Source of the DNA: Exiguobacterium qingdaonense
Lineage (GTDB): Bacteria > Bacillota > Bacilli > Exiguobacteriales > Exiguobacteriaceae
Assembly: GCF_018617855.1 (NCBI RefSeq)
Contig: NZ_JACSKY010000001.1
Coordinates: 248,001-312,000, forward strand
Length of the DNA stretch: 64,000 bases
Direction of reading: 5' to 3'
Each line of letters starts with the position of its first letter. Position 1 is the stretch's first letter. The translations under genes and the position numbers were made by a program. Below the pieces are notes generated by a model. That model was not told where the DNA came from. It ran no database searches and worked only from the letters and a program-made list of their open reading frames with translations. Below, one piece after another: positions 8,956 to 16,867 of this stretch.

Positions 8956-9888
8956 TTAGCTCGTCGACCCTTCACGTTCGAGAGCGAGTTCAATAAATCG
9001 CTCTAACAGCTCCCCGTATGAGATCCCGATTGTTTTTGCGCTGTCCGGGAACAAGCTGAGCGGTGTCATACCCGGTAGTGTATTCGTCTCTAAAATATAA
9101 GCTTCCCCCGTCTGTGAAACGAGAAAATCCGATCGCGAATAGCCGGAACAACCGAGTGCACGATGCGCCAGAATAGCGGCTTTTTGAACCTCTGTCGTCA
9201 GTTCAACTGAAATGTCAGCAGGACAGACATGTTTAGAACCACCTTCTGTATATTTCGACTCATAGTCGTAATACTCATTTTTCGGAATGATCTCGATGAC
9301 AGGAAGCGCCTCTTCCTTCCCGAAGTTTCCGATGACCGGGACGGTCAGTTCTTTCCCTTTGATGTACTGCTCGACTAAAACTGCTGAATCGCAGCCAAAC
9401 GCCTTGTCGATCCCTTCACGCAACATCTCTTCGTTCATAGCAATCGTCAGCCCGTTGGAAGAACCTTCTTGTGCCGGCTTGACGACACACGGGAACTCGC
9501 CCCCCCACTCACTCAATTTCGCATCAATGGAATGCTTGGACTCAATCAACACATCTCGCGCGACCCGAATCCCGGATGCCGCAAAGATGATCTTTGCTCT
9601 CGCCTTGTCCATCGCCAGAGCAGATGCCAAAACACCCGAACCAGTATATGGAATTCCGGCCATCTCAAGTAATGATTGCACGCGACCGTCCTCGCCGTAC
9701 TTACCATGCAACGCGCTGACGACGACATCAACATCGAGCGTCAAAAGCTCGTTCGCCCGTTCCGGATGAAAGTCGATTGCCGTGACGTCATGGCCACGCT
9801 CCGTCAACGCATCAATCATTCCTTTACCACTCGTAAGAGATACCTCTCGTTCTCCTGACACTCCACCATATAATACAGCGACTTTCAT
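8956..9888 (-). CDS. ddl: D-alanine--D-alanine ligase
   Basis: Cytoplasmic ATP-grasp enzyme joining two D-alanines for the peptidoglycan precursor. The 310-residue length puts it in the short DdlB-like group. The N-terminal GGVSGEREVSL motif (residues 8-18), the HGKYGEDG loop near residue 60, and the C-terminal LETNTLPGMTPLSL metal/phosphate region are all present. The start ATG at 9888 follows GGAGAG. It has its own extended -10 promoter element and stands alone between gudB and the mecA-family gene. Confidence 0.95.
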   Translation of the reverse strand: MKVAVLYGGVSGEREVSLTSGKGMIDALTERGHDVTAIDFHPERANELLTLDVDVVVSALHGKYGEDGRVQSLLEMAGIPYTGSGVLASALAMDKARAKIIFAASGIRVARDVLIESKHSIDAKLSEWGGEFPCVVKPAQEGSSNGLTIAMNEEMLREGIDKAFGCDSAVLVEQYIKGKELTVPVIGNFGKEEALPVIEIIPKNEYYDYESKYTEGGSKHVCPADISVELTTEVQKAAILAHRALGCSGYSRSDFLVSQTGEAYILETNTLPGMTPLSLFPDSAKTIGISYGELLERFIELALEREGSTS

Positions 9889-9929
9889 TCCAATCTCTCC
9901 TTCAACTAACTACTGAAAATTCAAGTCTT

Positions 9930-9938
9930 ATCATAACA
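9930..9938 (-). promoter_or_regulatory. Extended -10 element upstream of ddl
   Basis: Minus-strand TGTTATGAT: a TATGAT -10 (9930-9935) with TGn directly before it. The -35 region (ATTGTT, spacer 16) is poor, which fits an extended -10 promoter. Confidence 0.4.
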
Positions 9939-9971
9939 CGGGTGTGATCAAAACAATAGAAACAGAACAGT

Positions 9972-10006
9972 AAAAAAGCCGTACTCATGCGAATGCATCG
10001 TACAGC
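9972..10006 (-). terminator. Terminator overlapping the 3' end of the mecA-family gene
   Basis: On the minus strand GCTGTACGATGC-ATTC-GCATGAGTACGGC folds with two small mismatches and is followed by TTTTTT. Its 5' arm lies inside the last codons of the gene. Confidence 0.75.
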
Positions 10007-10563
10007 TCTTTGACGGCGTGTTCTGTTTGAATCGTCTTGCCGTACTCCAACATGACGTATGGACTGACCGTAGTCGTCTTCCCATACTCGGACAGGATGG
10101 CAGCAAGTCGTTCTTCTACCTGTGAAGGGAGCACCTCCACAAAATGCAAATAGTATCGGCCTTCGTAGTGATATAGTGCGCCGCCTTGCTCGGTCTCATG
10201 CATGTGAGGAAACAGGCGAATCGAGGCGTTGATCAAATCTTCGAGATCCTCGAACTGATAAATCAAATGATGAATCACATCGATCGTCAGTCGAATCTCG
10301 ACCTGCTCGACATCGAGTTCCGCGATCGCCTCCCCTTTTTGGACGTCGATGACGAGTCCGTCCCGAGGGAACATCGTCACGTTCAAATCGACCGCTCCTT
10401 GCGGTGAGAATCCGTACTCGCTTTCTGCTGTCTCAAGCAGTTCTTTCCATAGCAGTTGACCGTTTTCTCCTACGATTGTATCGATGGCGATGCCACGCGA
10501 CGAGAGTTCGTTCGCAGTCACATATACACGAAGATGCTCTTTTGTTTGTTTTTCAAATCTCAA
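9985..10563 (-). CDS. MecA/YpbH-family ClpC adaptor protein
   Basis: Adaptor that brings substrates such as ComK to the ClpC-ClpP protease in B. subtilis; YpbH is its paralogue. The protein of 192 residues has the typical N-terminal substrate-binding part (MRFEKQTKEHLRVYVTANEL) and a C-terminal ClpC-binding domain from about residue 95 (QFEDLEDLI to the end). Position near recQ and gudB resembles ypbH rather than mecA, but I cannot exclude that this is the only family member in the genome, so I give no symbol. It ends in its own terminator. Confidence 0.85.
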   Translation of the reverse strand: MRFEKQTKEHLRVYVTANELSSRGIAIDTIVGENGQLLWKELLETAESEYGFSPQGAVDLNVTMFPRDGLVIDVQKGEAIAELDVEQVEIRLTIDVIHHLIYQFEDLEDLINASIRLFPHMHETEQGGALYHYEGRYYLHFVEVLPSQVEERLAAILSEYGKTTTVSPYVMLEYGKTIQTEHAVKELYDAFA

Positions 10564-10623
10564 TCGAAAACCTCCAGTGAATAGTCAATCCTACTAATAA
10601 GCTACTCTCGTTTTTATCCCTTG

Positions 10624-11487
10624 TCAAATAGTAGATAACCATTTCGTCCACTCTTCTGGGGTGTCCCCAAGAAACGCTTCTTGGAATCGTTCTTTCTCGA
10701 GGCTGACCGCAATACCACCAGCACCGATTTTCAGATCAGGGTGGTCTGCCTGAATATAATCCATCGCATCGAGAAGGTTTGGGATGTGTTCGGATTGTGT
10801 GCACGCGAAGATGAGAAACGTCGTGTTTATATCGTGTAACGCCCTGTTCAAATCTTCCTTAGGAAATCCCGCCCCTAAAAAGATCACGTCATATCCATGC
10901 TGGCGCAAGTAGAGTGTGACGAACAGTAATCCGATTTCATGCACTTCGTCCGGCGCGCACACACAGGTGATTCTCGGAAGAAATGGGTTCATCGGCATTT
11001 GAAGAGACAACGTCGAAAGTCGCGCTCTTAAGAAGGCAGTAGCAAAATGCTCGTGGGCGATTGTGATCGAACCTTCTTCCCATTTCGAGCCAATATCCAT
11101 TAATAAAGGCTGAATGATATCATTCGTCACTTTTTCAAAACTGAACGTGTTGAACGCACGGTTAATCAAGTCATGCGCCAAACGTTCGTCAAAAGATAGC
11201 AATGCCTCGAGCAGTCTATCTTTTAATTCTTCATCGTATAACTTGGTGGCCGATGGTTTAGGCTCAAAGTTATGTTGAAGTTGTTGAATCGCCTGTGAGA
11301 CGGACAGTCCCTCTTTTTGCTTGTCTACGACCCACTTGATTTTCTCGACATCTTGATCTGAATACAGGCGGTGACCAGATTCGGTTCGGTTCGGTACGAT
11401 AAATTGGTATCGACGTTCCCATGCACGAATGGTCGTCGGATTGACACCGGTCAATGTCGCCACGGTCTTGATGGAGTATTTCGGCAT
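10624..11487 (-). CDS. MerR-family regulator with a CarH/LitR-type B12-binding photosensory module
   Basis: Transcription regulator of 287 residues. Residues 1-70 form a MerR winged helix (TIRAWERRYQF, GHRLYSDQDVEKI). Residues about 85-165 form the helical B12-cap domain, and 172-287 a Rossmann B12-binding domain. The CarH signature is complete: Wx9EH at W136, E146 and H147, and the cobalamin lower-ligand motif ExHxxG at E181, H183 and G186. In CarH and LitR, adenosylcobalamin keeps the protein tetrameric on DNA in the dark and light breaks it. The residue after the tryptophan is Glu, where T. thermophilus CarH has His132. No carotenoid or photolyase gene is in the window, so the targets are unknown. 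A B12-dependent but light-independent role is possible. Confidence 0.85.
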   Translation of the reverse strand: MPKYSIKTVATLTGVNPTTIRAWERRYQFIVPNRTESGHRLYSDQDVEKIKWVVDKQKEGLSVSQAIQQLQHNFEPKPSATKLYDEELKDRLLEALLSFDERLAHDLINRAFNTFSFEKVTNDIIQPLLMDIGSKWEEGSITIAHEHFATAFLRARLSTLSLQMPMNPFLPRITCVCAPDEVHEIGLLFVTLYLRQHGYDVIFLGAGFPKEDLNRALHDINTTFLIFACTQSEHIPNLLDAMDYIQADHPDLKIGAGGIAVSLEKERFQEAFLGDTPEEWTKWLSTI

Positions 11488-11584
11488 CTCCGCCCTCCTC
11501 CCTTACTTGTTCTTATGCTATAAGTATATCCTCAATCAAATCGGTTTACCCCTTTTATTGTGCAATTGAGTATTTTTTGAATAT

Positions 11585-11609
11585 AAAAAAGATGCGGACT
11601 GTGTCCGCA
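11585..11609 (-). terminator. Terminator after the small membrane protein gene
   Basis: Minus-strand stem TGCGGAC-ACA-GTCCGCA followed by TCTTTTTTAT. It isolates the MerR gene from the upstream transcript. Confidence 0.88.
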
Positions 11610-11613
11610 CCCG

Positions 11614-11814
11614 TTAAAACATGGCATGTCGCCCGATATATATGAAAATGAGAATAATCGCTAACATGGCGAAAGTCAATGTCATCGCCAATGGGCGCTT
11701 CATCCAGTTATCATTCAACTTCCTCTTTCGTTCGCCCTCTTGCCGCTCCGCTCGAGACGGCAACGTGTCTGCCAATTGCTCACGTAAAGAATCCGCTTGA
11801 TTCCGATGTCGCAA
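11614..11814 (-). CDS. Small single-span membrane protein, unknown function
   Basis: Not recognised. The 66-residue product has a charged, Arg/Glu-rich N-terminal half (about residues 1-40) and one hydrophobic segment near the C-terminus (residues 42-62, ending IGRHAMF). The start is TTG at 11814 with an excellent AAAGGAGGG site 6 bases upstream, and the gene ends a few bases before a strong terminator. Those flanks, not conservation, are my reason for calling it real. It lies 41 bases after recQ on the same strand and may be its last operon member. Topology should be C-terminal tail-anchored with the N-terminus inside, by the positive-inside rule. Confidence 0.65.
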   Translation of the reverse strand: MRHRNQADSLREQLADTLPSRAERQEGERKRKLNDNWMKRPLAMTLTFAMLAIILIFIYIGRHAMF

Positions 11815-11855
11815 CGTATGCCCTCCTTTACCTTTTTTATCATTTTACTATGATA

Positions 11856-13283
11856 TTATTCAAAGGAAAAGATTTGCGTCAACCGTATTTTCCATTCTGT
11901 CACATTTTCTCGAACAATTGTTGAAGTCTCGGGATAAATGATCTCTCCACAAATATCACAACATTCCTCCTGCTCAATCGTCGGCTCCGAAAAATAACGA
12001 AGCAAATAATCACGTCGGCACGTACGGATGAGTGCATAGTCCATCATTTGACCGAGTTGACGATAGCGATCCCGTCTTCTTTCTTTTACCCACTCGAGCG
12101 CTTCTTGAAGAGAGCGTTCCGTAAGCAATTGTTTAAGGAGTAAAAACTTTGACTCTTCCTCACTCATTCGTAGCAAGCGTGGCAACTGGGTTATAGCAGT
12201 CCCGTTCTCACTCTCGAAATAGGCCATACGAACGTCTTCATCTTTTGGATATTGACCGTCGATTAAAAACTGTTGGATGCGCTCGTCCCCTTCTGCGTAC
12301 AAAAGGATGGCGAACGCCGGCTGCCCGTCTCGACCCGCCCGTCCGATTTCTTGCATATACGCCTCGACGGTCGCCGGTATTTGAAAGTGGACGACGGAAC
12401 GAACGTTGTCCTTATTGACACCCATCCCGAACGCACTCGTACATACCATGACAGACACCTCGTCTCGTAGAAACTGGGACTGCACGAGCCGTCGATCCTC
12501 CGTAGACATCCCACCGTGATAAAACAAGGCATCGTCTAGTTCAAACGCCAGCGCCTCCGCTTCGCGACGTGTCGCCGTATAAACGACTGCCGGTTTTGGG
12601 ATGTTTTGAATCAGTTCCTTCAACCGCTCTAGTTTTCGTTCTTTGTCCAATCGTTCGACGACCAACCGTATTTCCGGTCGATTGGCGGAATGAACAAACT
12701 GTTCGGGCGTGAAGAGCGCAAGCTTCTCGATGATGTCTCGTTTCACGTTTTCTGGTGCCGTCGCCGTCACTGCCATACATTGTGGGCTACCGATTTGCTT
12801 TCGTAACTCTCCTAGTCGGGCATACTCCGGTCTAAACTCGTGCCCCCACTGCGATATACAATGCGCCTCATCGATGACGAGCATTTGAACGGATACATTC
12901 GAAAGTGCGCGCGTGACGTATGGGACGGCCAGTTGTTCAGGAGATAAATAGAGGAAGCGGTAACGTTTCAACTGATTGATAATCTCTTGTTTTTCTTCTG
13001 CCGACTCCATCGATGTCAGTCGCGCGACACCTCGTTCCCCACGCGCACGGATATGTTGCATCTGGTCTTCAATCAATGAGAGTAGTGGTGAGACGATGAC
13101 CGTCAAACCTTTATTTTTGATATAAGAAGGGAGTTGGAACGTCAACGACTTCCCTGCCCCGGTCGGCATGACAGCCAATACGTCGTGTCCTTCTACTACC
13201 GCATGAATGATGTCATGTTGACCTGTTCGGAACGAATCATATCCGAACACTCGCTTTAATGTCGATTCATACAAATGTCTCAC
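11856..13283 (-). CDS. recQ: ATP-dependent DNA helicase, RecQ family (RecS-like)
   Basis: Superfamily 2 3'-5' DNA helicase of 475 residues. The Walker A motif MPTGAGKS is at residues 39-46, and the DEAH box VIDEAHCISQWGHEFRPEY is near residue 138. Helicase C motifs include GMGVNKDNVRSVVHFQIP and EIGRAGRDGQ. The C-terminal zinc-binding cysteines (CRRDYLLRYF then CCDICG) are present, but the winged-helix and HRDC domains of full RecQ are missing. That matches the short RecS (YpbC) form of B. subtilis. The gene overlaps the upstream ypbB-like gene by 17 bases, as in B. subtilis, so the two are coupled. Confidence 0.92.
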   Translation of the reverse strand: MRHLYESTLKRVFGYDSFRTGQHDIIHAVVEGHDVLAVMPTGAGKSLTFQLPSYIKNKGLTVIVSPLLSLIEDQMQHIRARGERGVARLTSMESAEEKQEIINQLKRYRFLYLSPEQLAVPYVTRALSNVSVQMLVIDEAHCISQWGHEFRPEYARLGELRKQIGSPQCMAVTATAPENVKRDIIEKLALFTPEQFVHSANRPEIRLVVERLDKERKLERLKELIQNIPKPAVVYTATRREAEALAFELDDALFYHGGMSTEDRRLVQSQFLRDEVSVMVCTSAFGMGVNKDNVRSVVHFQIPATVEAYMQEIGRAGRDGQPAFAILLYAEGDERIQQFLIDGQYPKDEDVRMAYFESENGTAITQLPRLLRMSEEESKFLLLKQLLTERSLQEALEWVKERRRDRYRQLGQMMDYALIRTCRRDYLLRYFSEPTIEQEECCDICGEIIYPETSTIVRENVTEWKIRLTQIFSFE

Positions 13284-14289
13284 CTCGTTTCAGCCTTGCG
13301 AACACAAGACGTATTTGAAAGTAACTGACACGCCCCATTTTCTCAAAGATCGGTTTCAGTGCCCAACTGCTCGGATGTCGCAGTTGTTCGATCGTAGCGA
13401 CATCCTCCATCGGCACGAATTGATCGAGAGGGAAGACGTCCAGATACATCGCCATCTCGACCACATGATCTTCAATCGTACTCGTCCGCAAACGTCTTTT
13501 TGCCTGAACCTGCTCGAACGTGTACCCTTTCAAAAACAGATCGTACGATTCACGTGCCGAGAACGTCATCCGTTCCGTCGATAACCCATACGTAAACCCT
13601 CGGAGTTTCGCCTCGTCCGGTAGAACGATCAACAGTTCATTCCATCCTGCCAAAAAGTACAGACGAGCCGTTTCAGCATCGACATTGAGCAGTTTGGCGA
13701 TTTGTTCATATGTCAGACCTGTCTCAAAGGCGCCAGTAAATCGATAGACGACGGCCGACGCGTACGGGTCCCCGATACGCTCGAGCGCTCGTTCAATCTC
13801 TTGATGGAACGTTCGCATAAGCTCTTTCCAATCGCGATCGAACCGTAATAACTGTTTGACCCACTGTTCTGCCGGCCGGTCGGCTTGAACCGGATAAAAC
13901 GTCCGGTCATGCTCTCGCGACATGAACGTTTGAACGAACAGGCTCAACCGCTTCCACGTCGTCAAATTATAATCACGACGTTCACCGCCTAGTCGATTCA
14001 TCAACTGCTCAACCGCTTCGGGTGACGCCAACATCTCGCCCGCCTCGGTCAACGTAAAGTCTTTTCGATTCAACCATCCACGTTTCTCGAAGCGTTTCAA
14101 CATCGCCTCATATAAGTACGTCGTTTGCGGAAACTGTCCAAAAACGGGTTCCATCTCATAAAAGAACGCATCTTGTAACGTCGTCGCCGATCGCTTGCCG
14201 TTTAAAACATGGTACAGACTGCGTTCACTTCGTTCACCGTTCAATCGTTTAATGGCCAGTAATAAAACGCCATCCGCTAAATGAATCAA
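13267..14289 (-). CDS. ypbB: YpbB-like helix-turn-helix protein paired with RecQ
   Basis: Protein of 340 residues without a defined biochemical role. Homologues lie directly before a short RecQ in many Bacilli. The C-terminal part (about residues 240-335, including RRLRTSTIEDHVVEMAMYLD) looks like the HTH_40 domain that is sometimes fused to RecQ helicases, so a DNA-binding or helicase-loading role is a fair inference. The start is TTG at 14289 with AAGGA about 9 bases upstream. The end overlaps recQ by 17 bases in another frame. The gap to the divergent fer gene is 148 bases. Confidence 0.8.
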   Translation of the reverse strand: MIHLADGVLLLAIKRLNGERSERSLYHVLNGKRSATTLQDAFFYEMEPVFGQFPQTTYLYEAMLKRFEKRGWLNRKDFTLTEAGEMLASPEAVEQLMNRLGGERRDYNLTTWKRLSLFVQTFMSREHDRTFYPVQADRPAEQWVKQLLRFDRDWKELMRTFHQEIERALERIGDPYASAVVYRFTGAFETGLTYEQIAKLLNVDAETARLYFLAGWNELLIVLPDEAKLRGFTYGLSTERMTFSARESYDLFLKGYTFEQVQAKRRLRTSTIEDHVVEMAMYLDVFPLDQFVPMEDVATIEQLRHPSSWALKPIFEKMGRVSYFQIRLVFARLKRGETFV

Positions 14290-14344
14290 ATCGTCACATC
14301 CTTAAAAAAATCATTATCTTAACAAAAAGACACTCGTTTTCTCA

Positions 14345-14384
14345 TTGAATTAATTGGGTATGTAGACTACAATAACTCGTAGTC
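14345..14384 (+). promoter_or_regulatory. Promoter of fer with an overlapping inverted repeat
   Basis: TTGAAT (14345-14350) and TACAAT (14368-14373) are 17 bases apart. A GACTAC / GTAGTC inverted repeat (14365-14370 and 14379-14384) overlaps the -10, so it could be an operator or form a hairpin at the 5' end of the transcript. Confidence 0.55.
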
Positions 14385-14413
14385 CGTTAATTGTTTACGT
14401 ACAATATGCGTAA

Positions 14414-14686
<273 letters not shown>

Positions 14687-14692
14687 TCAATG

Positions 14693-14729
14693 AAAGACAT
14701 ATCGGTCACTCGACTGATATGTCTTTTTT
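14693..14729 (+). terminator. Terminator of fer
   Basis: Perfect 11-bp stem AAAGACATATC / GATATGTCTTT followed by a T-run. Confidence 0.92.
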
Positions 14730-14781
14730 ATTTGTCCGCTCTCACATTGTGTCGATTATGACATCTTTAGACAAGTATATC

Positions 14782-14817
14782 AAAAAAGGTTGTTTGGCTT
14801 AAGTACCAAACAACCTT
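14782..14817 (-). terminator. Terminator of the nup transporter operon
   Basis: Perfect 12-bp stem AAGGTTGTTTGG / CCAAACAACCTT with an 8-base loop, followed on the minus strand by a run of T residues. It lies 30 bases after the nupQ stop. Confidence 0.92.
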
Positions 14818-14846
14818 ACTAAAATGGACATATGTCCTATCTTGAA

Positions 14847-15806
14847 TTATCGCTTCCCTTTAATATATGGGATACCGACCGACTTCGGCGCATCCGCGCG
14901 ACCTACGAGACCGGCAAGTGCGAGAATCGTGAGGGCATATGGCGCAATCAAAAGCAGAAGTTGCGGCACGTTATTGATCACCGGCAAGTTGCTTCCGATA
15001 ATCGAGAGCGCTTGGGCGAATCCGAAGAACAGCCCGGCACCGAGTGCACCAAGTGGATTCCATTTCCCGAAGATCATGGCGGCAATCGCCAAGAATCCTT
15101 GACCGACGATTGTCGTTCCACTGAAGTTCGTCGTAACCGTTACAGCATAGACCGCACCGGCAAGACCACCGAATGCCCCAGAGAGCATGACGCCCATGAA
15201 GCGCATTTTTGTGACGTTGATCCCCATCGTATCTGCGGCCATCGGGTGTTCCCCGACCGAGCGAAGACGAAGCCCGAACGGTGTCTTGAAGATGACGAAC
15301 CAGACGACAAACGCCAAGGCGATGGCAACGAATGACGTGTATTGCACGTTAATGAAGAACATTTTTATAACAGGAATATCTGATAAGAATGGTACGTTCT
15401 CTTTCGCAATGCGGTACTCAATAAAGTCAGTTTGACCTTTATTATAAAGCACACGGACGACAAAGATGGCGAGACCGATTGCAAGCATGTTGATCGCTAC
15501 CCCGAGAACCGTTTGGTCAGCACGCCAAAGGATAGCCGGGACGGCCAAGAAGAGTGAGAACAATGCACCAACGACCATCGCGACGAGCAAGGAGATCCAC
15601 GGACTAAACACACCGGCCCCTAAATCTGTCAAAGTGAGGGTCGTGATGATTCCCGTTGCGGCACCGATAATCATAATCCCTTCAAGGGCGATGTTGACGA
15701 CACCAGAACGTTCACTGAAGATTCCACCGAGTGCTGCAATAATGAGTGGAGTCGCATAGGCGAGTGCTACCGGTACGACGATGTAAAGGACTTCTAAGAA
15801 GCTCAT
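14847..15806 (-). CDS. nupQ: Nucleoside ABC transporter, permease (NupQ type)
   Basis: Membrane component of a BMP-family nucleoside importer. The 319-residue protein has eight to ten hydrophobic segments and belongs to the BPD_transp_2 permease family. Typical stretches are GGIFSERSGVVNIALEGIM near residue 30 and GLAGAVYAVT near residue 215, with LGALGAGLFFG further on. It pairs with NupP to form the channel. The ATG at 15806 overlaps the nupP stop by four bases. Last gene of the operon, followed by a terminator. In B. subtilis NupNOPQ takes up guanosine; the exact substrate here is inferred. Confidence 0.9.
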   Translation of the reverse strand: MSFLEVLYIVVPVALAYATPLIIAALGGIFSERSGVVNIALEGIMIIGAATGIITTLTLTDLGAGVFSPWISLLVAMVVGALFSLFLAVPAILWRADQTVLGVAINMLAIGLAIFVVRVLYNKGQTDFIEYRIAKENVPFLSDIPVIKMFFINVQYTSFVAIALAFVVWFVIFKTPFGLRLRSVGEHPMAADTMGINVTKMRFMGVMLSGAFGGLAGAVYAVTVTTNFSGTTIVGQGFLAIAAMIFGKWNPLGALGAGLFFGFAQALSIIGSNLPVINNVPQLLLLIAPYALTILALAGLVGRADAPKSVGIPYIKGKR

Positions 15807-16867
15807 TTTTTCTCCACTCCTTTCTTACGATTTCCTTTAAGTTTATCGATGACATAGTTGATGGCATAACCAGATGCCACAAAGATGACGATTGCCGCGA
15901 TGATGACTTTAACTAGCTCAGACGGCACGTTCGCACCGAGTTGCATCGCCAAACCGCCAATGTTCAATCCTGCGAATAAGATTGCTGCGAGAACGACTCC
16001 AATTGCCGTGTTCGCACCGAGGAGCGCTACGGCGATCCCATCAAAACCGACACCAGTAAACGATGCCGACAGCGTCATACTGCCAAACGTTCCGAGACCT
16101 TCCATCGCACCGGCAAGACCTGCGAACATCCCAGAGATGACGAACGAGAGGACAATGTTACGGTTGACGCTCATCCCCGCATATTGAGATGCATGTTTGT
16201 TGAATCCAACCGCGCGTAACTCATAACCGAGCGTCGTACGTTGAAGAATGTAGTAGTACACGATCGCCGCAAGAACCGCGACGAGAACACCCCAGTGTAG
16301 ACGTGAAAACGTGGTCAATTCCTGTAACCAAGGAGATGCGAGCGACGCTGATTCGTTGATTGAATCTGTACGTTCATTCGTCACACCGATGATGTTACGC
16401 AAAATCGCATTCGTCGTGTAAAGCGCGATATAGTTCATCATGATTGACGTGATGACTTCGTGCACGTAAAACTTCGCTTTTAAAAAACCAGGGACAAACG
16501 CCCAAATCGCTGCTGCGAGCATTGCTGCGAGAAGCGCGAGCGGTAAGTGGATGAACATCGGCAAGTCGAAATTGATTCCGACGTACACGGCGGCGACCCA
16601 GCCGATGAGTACTTGCCCTTCTACCCCGATGTTGAATAGTCCTGTACGGAATGCAAACGCGACCGCTAGACCTGAGAAGATGAGCGGTGCAGCCGCACGT
16701 AACGTCTCACCGATTGCATAAGGACTACCGAACATCCCGTTAAACAAGGAGATGAACCCTTGAACCGGGTCGTAACCACCAATCAACATGACGATTGCTC
16801 CGACGAGCAGTCCTAAAATGATGGATAGGAAAGGAATGAGAAGCTGGTTTAAACTTAATTTTTTCAT
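15803..16867 (-). CDS. nupP: Nucleoside ABC transporter, permease (NupP type)
   Basis: Second membrane component of the importer, 354 residues with about ten hydrophobic segments. The FRTGLFNIGVEGQVLIG stretch near residue 72 and the GAMEGLG region near residue 235 are typical of this family. The C-terminal tail is lysine-rich (KGNRKKGVEKK) and should face the cytoplasm. It overlaps nupO and nupQ by four bases on both sides, so the three are translationally coupled. Confidence 0.9.
   Translation of the reverse strand: MKKLSLNQLLIPFLSIILGLLVGAIVMLIGGYDPVQGFISLFNGMFGSPYAIGETLRAAAPLIFSGLAVAFAFRTGLFNIGVEGQVLIGWVAAVYVGINFDLPMFIHLPLALLAAMLAAAIWAFVPGFLKAKFYVHEVITSIMMNYIALYTTNAILRNIIGVTNERTDSINESASLASPWLQELTTFSRLHWGVLVAVLAAIVYYYILQRTTLGYELRAVGFNKHASQYAGMSVNRNIVLSFVISGMFAGLAGAMEGLGTFGSMTLSASFTGVGFDGIAVALLGANTAIGVVLAAILFAGLNIGGLAMQLGANVPSELVKVIIAAIVIFVASGYAINYVIDKLKGNRKKGVEKK

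Noticed and set aside
14832-15335. Plus-strand open frame of 167 codons antisense to nupQ
   Set aside because: It mirrors the codon structure of a clear permease gene, has odd composition (rich in Arg, Asp, Glu and Cys) and no ribosome-binding site.
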